Source: Mycobacterium sp. 1164966.3 (GTDB lineage: Bacteria; Actinomycetota; Actinomycetes; Mycobacteriales; Mycobacteriaceae). From it: a stretch of DNA of 64,000 nucleotides. The notes beneath the pieces are model-generated. The model was not told the origin of the DNA and did not search any database. It saw only the letters and a list, made by a program, of their open reading frames with translations. The DNA lies in contig NZ_LZSG01000056.1 in assembly GCF_001665395.1 (NCBI RefSeq), positions 36,088 to 100,087 on the forward strand, written 5' to 3'. The position numbers and the translations under genes were made by a program. Every line of letters begins with the position of its first letter. The stretch's first letter is position 1. Shown here in pieces: positions 16,705 to 25,800 of this stretch.

Positions 16705-17760
16705 ATGAAGCTTGTTGACAGGTTTCGCGGTGCCGTGACGGGCATGCCGCGCCGACTCGTGGTGGGAGCCGTCGGTGCGGCCCTGCTGTCGGGTCTGATC
16801 GGCGCCGTCGGAGGCACTGCGACTGCGGGGGCGTTCTCCCGCCCCGGCCTGCCAGTGGAGTACTTGCAGGTGCCGTCGGCCGCGATGGGCCGCGAGATCA
16901 AGGTCCAGTTCCAAAGCGGTGGCCCCAACTCGCCGGCGCTCTACCTGCTCGACGGTATGCGCGCGCAGGACGACTTCAACGGCTGGGACATCAACACCCC
17001 GGCGTTCGAGTGGTACTACCAGTCGGGTATCTCGGTTGCCATGCCGGTCGGCGGGCAGTCCAGCTTCTACTCCGACTGGTACAAGCCCGCCTGCGGTAAG
17101 GCCGGTTGCACCACGTACAAATGGGAGACCTTCCTGACCAGCGAACTGCCGCAGTACCTGCAGAGCCAGCGGCAGGTCAAGCCAACCGGCAGCGCGGCGG
17201 TCGGCCTGTCGATGGCCGGTTCTTCGGCGCTGATCCTGGCGGCCTACCACCCCGACCAGTTCATCTACGCCGGCTCGCTGTCGGCGCTGCTGGACCCGTC
17301 GCAGGCGATGGGCCCCTCGCTGATCGGCCTCGCCATGGGTGACGCCGGCGGCTACAAGGCCGCCGACATGTGGGGTCCCAAGGACGACCCCGCCTGGCAG
17401 CGCAACGACCCGTCGCTTCAGGTGGGCAAGCTGGTCGCCAACAACACCCGCATCTGGATCTACTGCGGTAACGGCAAGCCGTCCGAACTCGGTGGCGACA
17501 ACCTGCCCGCGAAGTTCCTGGAGGGCTTCGTGCGGACCAGCAACATCAAGTTCCAGGACGCCTACAACGCGGCTGGTGGCCACAACGCGGTGTTCAACTT
17601 CGACGCCAACGGAACCCACAGCTGGGAGTACTGGGGCCAGCAGCTCAACGCGATGAAGCCTGACCTGCAGCGCGTGCTCGGTGCCACCCCGGGTGGGGGC
17701 GGTACTCCGCCTGCCGCCGCGGCTGGTGCCGGCGGTACCGGTGCCACCCACGGCGCGTAG
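16705..17760 (+). CDS. fbpA: Antigen 85A-type mycolyltransferase FbpA
   Basis: 351 residues. It transfers mycolate between trehalose mono- and dimycolate and onto arabinogalactan outside the membrane, and binds fibronectin. A signal peptide of about 43 residues ends before FSRPGLPVEYLQVP. The nucleophile serine is in VGLSMAGSSA (Ser169 of the precursor, equal to Ser126 of the mature form). The late GGHNAVFNFDANGTHSW block holds the catalytic histidine region. The C-terminal tail (GGGGTPPAAAAGAGGTG) is Gly/Ala-rich and longer than in M. tuberculosis. Start ATG 16705 gives the conserved MKLVDRFRGAVTG. It is followed by a hairpin and by fbpD. Confidence 0.95.
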   Translation: MKLVDRFRGAVTGMPRRLVVGAVGAALLSGLIGAVGGTATAGAFSRPGLPVEYLQVPSAAMGREIKVQFQSGGPNSPALYLLDGMRAQDDFNGWDINTPAFEWYYQSGISVAMPVGGQSSFYSDWYKPACGKAGCTTYKWETFLTSELPQYLQSQRQVKPTGSAAVGLSMAGSSALILAAYHPDQFIYAGSLSALLDPSQAMGPSLIGLAMGDAGGYKAADMWGPKDDPAWQRNDPSLQVGKLVANNTRIWIYCGNGKPSELGGDNLPAKFLEGFVRTSNIKFQDAYNAAGGHNAVFNFDANGTHSWEYWGQQLNAMKPDLQRVLGATPGGGGTPPAAAAGAGGTGATHGA

Positions 17761-17783
17761 GGGTCTGCTGAATCATCGGTTGC

Positions 17784-17841
17784 CGACTGTGGGGCTTACG
17801 TACGTGAAACCTTAGGTTTTCGTACCTAGGCCCCACAGTCG
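17784..17841. terminator. Hairpin after fbpA
   Basis: Perfect 12-bp arms CGACTGTGGGGC (17784-17795) and GCCCCACAGTCG (17830-17841) enclose 34 bases that themselves pair in part (GTGAAACCT with AGGTTTTCGT). It begins 23 bases after the fbpA stop. There is no U-run, so it would be an intrinsic terminator of the mycobacterial type or an mRNA 3'-stabilising structure. Confidence 0.6.
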
Positions 17842-17950
17842 CGTATGAACCCTGAGCCGTTGAGCTGGCCCAGGACTCGCGCCTGTTCACTAGTCAAGAA
17901 ACGGTTGCGCTGGATAGGGTTCACACAGCAATCGACCCATGGAGGTGGAC

Positions 17951-18865
17951 ATGAGGGGCATTAGGCGTCTGTCGGCGGTTCTGCGGCTGCTCTACGTTGC
18001 CGTGCTGTCGATCGGGATCGGCGGTGTCATGGTTACCGCTGGTTCCACCGGCACGGCCAGGGCAGCAGGGTATGAATCCCTGATGGTGCCGTCAGCAGCC
18101 ATGGGTCGTGACATCCCGGTGGCCTTCCTGGCCGGCGGGCCGCACGCCGTGTACCTGCTGGATCCCTTCGACGCTGGTCCAGATGTCAGCAACTGGGTCA
18201 CCGCGGGCAACGCGATGAACACGCTGGCCGGTAAGGGCATCTCGGTGGTGGCACCCGCCGGCGGCGCCTACAGCATGTACACCAACTGGGAGCAGGACGG
18301 CAGCAAGCAGTGGGAGACCTTCCTGTCCCAGGAGCTGCCTGACTGGCTGGCCGCCAACAAGGGCCTGGCGCCCGGTGGTCACGGCGCCGTCGGTGCCGCT
18401 CAGGGCGGGTACGGCGCGATGGCGCTGGCCACCTTCCACCCCGACCGGTTCGGCTTCGCCGGCTCGATGTCGGGCTTCCTGTACCCGTCGGAAACCACCC
18501 TGAACGGTGCCATCCTGGCCGGGCTGCAAAAGTACGGCGGCGTCGACGGCAACGGCATGTGGGGCGCGCCACAGCTGGGTCGGTGGAAGTGGCATGACCC
18601 GTGGGTCCACGCGTCGTTGCTGGCCGCCAACAACACCCGGGTCTGGGTCTTCGCGCCCAAGGTCCAGACGGCCAGTGACCAAGCGGCCATGATCGACGTT
18701 CCCGATCAAGCCCTGGGCAGCAGCCTGACCTTCTACCAGCAGTATCGGAACGTCGGCGGACACAACGGCCACTTCGACTTCCCGGCCGGCGGGGACCACG
18801 GCTGGGGATCGTGGAGCGCCGAGCTGGGCGCCATGTCGGGCGACATCGCCGGCGCCATCCGGTAA
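17951..18865 (+). CDS. fbpD: MPT51/MPB51-type antigen 85 homologue FbpD
   Basis: 304 residues, secreted. The alpha/beta-hydrolase fold of the antigen 85 family is intact (SLMVPSAAMGRDIPV, VYLLDPFDAG, GGAYSMYTNW), but the nucleophile elbow reads VGAAQGGYGAM. Ala150 stands where FbpA has the catalytic serine, as in MPT51 of M. tuberculosis (Rv3803c), which lacks mycolyltransferase activity and binds fibronectin. The upstream ATG 17939 was rejected because GGAGG (17941-17945) is the ribosome-binding site for ATG 17951. It lies after fbpA on the same strand but is separated by a hairpin, so it may have its own promoter. Confidence 0.94.
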   Translation: MRGIRRLSAVLRLLYVAVLSIGIGGVMVTAGSTGTARAAGYESLMVPSAAMGRDIPVAFLAGGPHAVYLLDPFDAGPDVSNWVTAGNAMNTLAGKGISVVAPAGGAYSMYTNWEQDGSKQWETFLSQELPDWLAANKGLAPGGHGAVGAAQGGYGAMALATFHPDRFGFAGSMSGFLYPSETTLNGAILAGLQKYGGVDGNGMWGAPQLGRWKWHDPWVHASLLAANNTRVWVFAPKVQTASDQAAMIDVPDQALGSSLTFYQQYRNVGGHNGHFDFPAGGDHGWGSWSAELGAMSGDIAGAIR

Positions 18866-18935
18866 CCACTCAGGGCCATACCGTCCGGCTCTGAAGAACG
18901 CTTACAACCGCTGCCCGAACGCCTACCATGGCGCA

Positions 18936-19409
18936 ATGGTTGAGCCGGTCGTCGTAGAGCATTCGCGTTCCATGTCAGTCGGTGTCGAGGACGCGTTCCA
19001 CGGCACCTTGATGATGGATGTCCCAGCTGTGTTCCACCGTTGGTACGGGCCGTTCCCGCCCATCCGCCAAGTGCTCAACGAGCCCAATAAGTGGGGAACT
19101 GTGGGTCAGACCCGAACTCTGAAAATGGCTGGTGGCGGTAGCACGCTAGAGGAATTGACCAAGGTCGATGCTCCACACTGCTTCGCCTACCACGTAGGAA
19201 ATATCAAGGGCCCGTTGTCCTTGGCTGCCAGCGGCATCGACGGCGAATTCGAGTTCACGCCGGCCGACACGGGTACCAAGACAACGTGGCGCTGGACGGT
19301 TTATCCGCGATCGGCCCTGACGCGGCCGGCCGTCGCGATGCTCGGAAAGGCCTGGCACGGCTGGGCTCGCCAAGCGCTGGACGAACTCTCCGAGCGGCTC
19401 GTTCACTGA
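18936..19409 (+). CDS. SRPBCC (polyketide cyclase/START-like) family protein
   Basis: 157 residues, no signal peptide or membrane span. It has an alternating strand pattern with a long C-terminal helix (RPAVAMLGKAWHGWARQALDELSERL) and an internal turn WGTVGQTRTLKM, typical of SRPBCC ligand-binding cups. It lies 70 bases after fbpD and 168 before culp6, between two mycolate-related genes; M. tuberculosis, as I recall it, has nothing annotated here. A lipid-ligand role fits the setting but is inference only. Confidence 0.7.
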   Translation: MVEPVVVEHSRSMSVGVEDAFHGTLMMDVPAVFHRWYGPFPPIRQVLNEPNKWGTVGQTRTLKMAGGGSTLEELTKVDAPHCFAYHVGNIKGPLSLAASGIDGEFEFTPADTGTKTTWRWTVYPRSALTRPAVAMLGKAWHGWARQALDELSERLVH

Positions 19410-19577
19410 TCCTCGCCGGTACCGCGCGCAACCGTGTGCTTGGCTGGCGCCTGAGCGGACCCGGGTCAGCGCGGCACCGGCTCCCGGTGCGGAGCCGGTA
19501 CCGTGTAGGCAAGTGCAGCAGAGGTCGGGATGGCCGCGTCGCTGCCACCTACCGACACTGTCAGCAGGAGACCCCGT

Positions 19578-20600
19578 ATGGCCAAGCGGGCCAAGAACGC
19601 ACGACGCAAGCGGCACCGGATCCTGGCCTGGGTTGCTGCCTGCGGGATGGCGACGGTGGTCATCGTCGTGATCGTGGCCATCGTGCTCATGCTGCGCACC
19701 CCCAAGTCACCGCCCAGCGCGGTGCCGCCCGAGGGGCTGCCGCCGTCCGCAACCGCGACTCCCCACCCGCACAAGCCGCGACCCGCATACCAGGACGCGT
19801 CTTGCCCCGACGTCCAGCTGATCAACATCCCGGGCACGTGGGAGTCGTCGCTGCAGGACCCGCCGCTTGCCCCGATTCAATTCCCGAACGCGTTGTTGCA
19901 CAACGTAATTGGGACGCTAGCCCAACAATTCGGCCCGTCCCGGGTGCAGACGTTCACCACGCCCTACACGGCGCAGTTCCATAATCCGCTGTCGGCGGAC
20001 AACCAGATGTCCTACAACGAAAGCCGGGCGCAGGGCACGCAGGCAACGCTGCGAGCGATGACGGACATGACCACCAAGTGCCCGTTGACCAGCTATGTGA
20101 TCATCGGTTTCTCGCAGGGCGCGGTTATCGGCGGCGACATCGCCAGCGACATCGGCAACGGCCGCGGGCCCGTCGACGACGACCTCGTGCTCGGTGTGAC
20201 GTTGATCGCCGACGGCCGCCGCCAGGTGGATGTGGGCAAGCAGATCGGACCCAACCCGCCGGGCGAGGGCGCAGAGATCACCCTGCACGAGATACCAATC
20301 CTGTCCGGCCTGGGCCTGACCATGACCGGCGCGCGGCCCGATGGCTTCGGCTCGCTCAACGACAAGACCAATGAGATCTGCGCCCCGGGCGATCTCATCT
20401 GCGCCGCCCCGGCCGAGGCATTCAGCATCTCCAATCTGCCGAACACGCTGAACACGCTGGCCGGCAACGGCGCTCAGCCGATCCATGCGATGTATGCCAC
20501 CACGCAGTTCTGGAACGTGGACGGCGCCCCGGCAACCGACTGGACGTTGAACTGGGCGCACGGACTCATCGAGAACGCGCCGCACCCCAAACATGGCTGA
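19578..20600 (+). CDS. culp6: Cutinase-like phospholipase/thioesterase Culp6 (Rv3802c-type)
   Basis: 340 residues. An N-terminal basic patch and membrane anchor (ILAWVAACGMATVVIVVIVAIVLM) precede a periplasmic cutinase-fold domain. The nucleophile elbow is IIGFSQGAV (Ser179), the acid is expected in the NEICAPGDLICAAP loop with paired cysteines, and the histidine in QPIHAMY. In M. tuberculosis it is essential, has phospholipase A and thioesterase activity, and sits in the mycolate cluster. AGGAG lies seven bases before ATG 19578; an earlier in-frame codon (19530) is not conserved. Upstream of the fadD32-pks13-accD4 operon. Confidence 0.92.
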   Translation: MAKRAKNARRKRHRILAWVAACGMATVVIVVIVAIVLMLRTPKSPPSAVPPEGLPPSATATPHPHKPRPAYQDASCPDVQLINIPGTWESSLQDPPLAPIQFPNALLHNVIGTLAQQFGPSRVQTFTTPYTAQFHNPLSADNQMSYNESRAQGTQATLRAMTDMTTKCPLTSYVIIGFSQGAVIGGDIASDIGNGRGPVDDDLVLGVTLIADGRRQVDVGKQIGPNPPGEGAEITLHEIPILSGLGLTMTGARPDGFGSLNDKTNEICAPGDLICAAPAEAFSISNLPNTLNTLAGNGAQPIHAMYATTQFWNVDGAPATDWTLNWAHGLIENAPHPKHG

Positions 20601-20970
20601 ACCGCCCGAAGCGTTCGGGGCGGGAGAAGCCGCGTCGTTCGACACGCTTTAGAGCGCCGATGGTGGGCGCGAACAGAGGTACCTTGTGATTTGGTATGCC
20701 GCGCGCCTCCCCTTAACATTAAGAGAAAACTAAGAGCGATCAGAGCATTGTGGTTGACCCGATCGGGTCGCAGCTGGCACCGACTCGGCGCCGCGCACGC
20801 ATGCGCGGTGCGAGGGTCGGCACGCGTGCAGAACGCCGGTAAAGCCGGCCTAGGAAAGACTTGGAAAGACACCGTCGGCGAAGCCGACCAGAACGGATAC
20901 GTCGGCGAAGCCGACCAGAACGGATACGTCGGCGAAGCCGACCTAAATGAGTATGTGACAGGAGAGCCGC
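20601..20970 (+). promoter_or_regulatory. Leader region upstream of fadD32
   Basis: 370 bases without a recognised gene. A locally A/T-rich patch (CCTTAACATTAAGAGAAAAC, 20710-20729) is the likeliest promoter core for the fadD32-pks13-accD4 operon. The 3' third carries the 27-bp tandem repeats described separately. A four-codon frame ATG AGT ATG TGA (20947-20958) lies immediately before the AGGAG of fadD32 (20960-20964) and could act as a mini upstream ORF. Confidence 0.45.
20874..20954 (+). repeat. Three 27-bp tandem units with hairpins before fadD32
   Basis: Units at 20874-20900 and 20901-20927 are identical; the third (20928-20954) keeps its first 16 bases and then diverges. Each begins with GTCGGC GAA GCCGAC, a perfect 6-bp stem with a 3-base loop, so the fadD32 leader mRNA could fold three consecutive hairpins ending 16 bases before the start codon. 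The 27-base period keeps reading frame (VGEADQNGY in one frame), but no credible gene uses it. Confidence 0.85.
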
Positions 20971-22860
<1,890 letters not shown>

Positions 22861-22878
22861 GCAACCAAAAAGGTACCC

Positions 22879-25800
22879 ATGTCTGAGATCGACGATTCTG
22901 CGGAGCACACCGACAGCACCGATACGGCGAACGCGCCCGGCAAAAAGGCCGAACTCACGGTCCCCGAGATGCGGCAGTGGCTGCGCAACTGGGTGGGCAA
23001 GGCCGTCGGCAAGTCACCGGACTCGATCGACGAGTCGGTGCCGATGGTGGAGCTGGGTCTGTCGTCGCGCGACGCCGTGGCGATGGCGGCCGACATCGAG
23101 GACCTGACCGGCGTCACGCTGTCTGTCGCGGTGGCTTTCCAGCATCCGACCATCGAGGCGCTGGCCACCCGGATCGTCGAGGGCGAGCCGGAATCGGAGA
23201 CCTCGGCTGACGACGACAATGTGGATTGGTCGCGGGCCGGCGCGGCCGAACGCGTCGACATCGCCATCGTCGGGCTGTCCACGCGGTTCCCCGGCGACAT
23301 GAACACCGCCGACGAAACCTGGCAGGCCCTGATGGAGGGCCGCGACGCGATCACCGATCTGCCCGAGGGCCGGTGGTCGGAATTCCTCGAAGAGCCGCGG
23401 CTGGCGGCGCGCGTCGCCACCGCACGCACCCGCGGCGGCTACCTGAAGGACATCAAGGGCTTCGACTCGGAGTTTTTCGCGGTGGCGAAGACCGAAGCCG
23501 ACAACATCGACCCGCAGCAGCGGATGGCGCTGGAGCTGACCTGGGAGGCGCTCGAGCACGCCCGCATTCCGGCGTCCAGCCTGCGCGGCAAGCCCGTCGG
23601 TGTGTACGTCGGCAGCTCCACCAACGACTACAGCTTCCTGGCCGTCTCGGACCCCACCGTCGCGCACCCCTACGCGATCACCGGCACCAGCAGCTCGATC
23701 ATCGCCAACCGGGTGTCCTACTTCTACGACTTCCGCGGCCCGTCGGTCACCATCGATACCGCGTGCTCGAGTTCGTTGGTGGCGATGCATCAGGGCGTGC
23801 AGGCACTGCGCAACGGCGAGGCCGACGTGGTGGTGGCGGGCGGTGTCAATGCCCTGATCACCCCGATGGTGACGCTCGGGTTCGACGAGATCGGCGCGGT
23901 CCTGGCGCCGGACGGCCGGATCAAGTCGTTCTCGTCGGACGCCGACGGCTACACCCGCTCCGAGGGCGGCGGCATGGTGGTCCTCAAGAGGGTCGACGAC
24001 GCGCGGCGCGACGGTGACCAGATCCTGGCCGTCATCGCGGGCAGCGCAGTCAATCACGACGGCCGGTCCAACGGTCTGATCGCCCCCAACCAGGATGCGC
24101 AGGCCGAGGTGCTGCGCCGGGCCTATAAGGACGCCGGCATCGACCCGCGCACCGTCGACTATGTCGAAGCGCACGGCACCGGGACCATCCTCGGCGACCC
24201 GAGGGAGGCCGAGGCGCTGGGCCGCGTCGTCGGCAAGGGGCGCCCCGCCGACCGGCCGGTGCTGCTGGGCGCGGTCAAGACCAACGTCGGCCACCTGGAA
24301 TCGGCCGCCGGCGCGGCCAGCATCGCCAAGGTGGTGCTGGCCCTGCAGCACGACAAGCTGCCGCCGTCCATCAACTTCGCCGGGCCCAGCCCGTACATCG
24401 ACTTCGACGCGATGCACCTGAAGGTAATCGACCAGGCCACCGACTGGCCCCGCTACGGCGGCTACGCCCTGGCCGGGGTGTCCAGCTTCGGCTTCGGTGG
24501 GGCCAACGCGCACATGGTGGTGCGGGAGGTTTTGCCGCGTGACGTGATCGAGCGGGAACCCGAGGCCGAGCCTGCCCAGCCGGTTCAGACCGAAGCCGCC
24601 GCCCAGACGGCCAGTCTGGAAGGCCATGCGCTTCGGTTCGACGACTTCGGCAACATCCTCACCGACACGCCGGACGCGGAAGAACCCGAACCCGAACTTC
24701 CGGGCCTAACCGAAGAGGCGCTGCGGCTCAAGGAAGCCGCTCTGGAAGAGCTTGCCGCGCAAGAGGTTACGGCTCCTCTCGTTCCGCTGGCCGTGTCGGC
24801 GTTTCTCACGTCGCGCAAGAAGGCCGCCGCCGCCGAGTTGGCGGACTGGATGGAAAGCCCCGAAGGCCGCGCATCGTCGCTGGAGTCGATCGGCCGGTCG
24901 CTGTCGCGGCGCAACCACGGCCGCTCCCGCGCCGTCGTGCTGGCCCACGACCACGACGAGGCGATCAAGGGTCTGCGCGCGGTTGCCGCGGGCAAGCAGG
25001 CGCCGAACGTGTTCAGCACGGACGGGCCGGTGACCAACGGCCCGGTGTGGGTGCTTGCCGGCTTCGGTGCCCAGCACCGCAAGATGGGCAAGAGCCTGTA
25101 CCTGCGCAACGCGGTCTTTGCAGAGTGGATTGACAAGATCGACGCCCTGATCCAGGACGAGCGCGGCATCTCGATTCTCGAGATGATCCTCGACGACGCG
25201 GTGGACTACACCGGCGACACCGTCGAATACCCCATCGAGGCCGTCCAATTGGTGATCTTCGCCATCCAGATCGCGCTCGGTGAGCTGCTCAAGGCGCACG
25301 GCGCCAACCCGGCCGCGGTGATCGGCCAGTCGCTGGGTGAGCCGGGCGCCGCCTACTTCGCCGGCGGGCTCTCGCTGCGCGACACCGTGCGGATCATCGT
25401 CCCGCGCGCCCGGCTGATGGGCGAGGGCGAGGCGATGCTGTTCGGCGAGTACATCCGGCTGATGGCCCTGGTGGAATACTCCGCCGACGAGATCAAGACC
25501 GTGTTCGCCGACTTCCCCGATCTGGAGGTCTGCGTCTATGCAGCTCCGACCCAGACCGTGATCGGCGGCCCGCCCGACCAGGTGGACGCGATCATCGCCC
25601 GCTGTGAAGCGGAAGGCCGCTTCGCCCGCAAGTTCCAGACCAAGGGCGCCAGCCACACCGCGCAAATGGATCCGCTGCTCGGCGAGTTCACGGCGGAGCT
25701 GCAGGGCATCCACCCCATGCCGCTGACGTGCGGCTACTTCTCGACGGTGCACGAGGGCCGCTATATCAAGCCGGGCAGCGAGCCGATCCACGACGTCGAG

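Noticed and set aside
17951..18865. Missing catalytic serine in fbpD as a new mutation
   Set aside because: The same loss is the known state of MPT51/FbpD proteins, so it is not novel.
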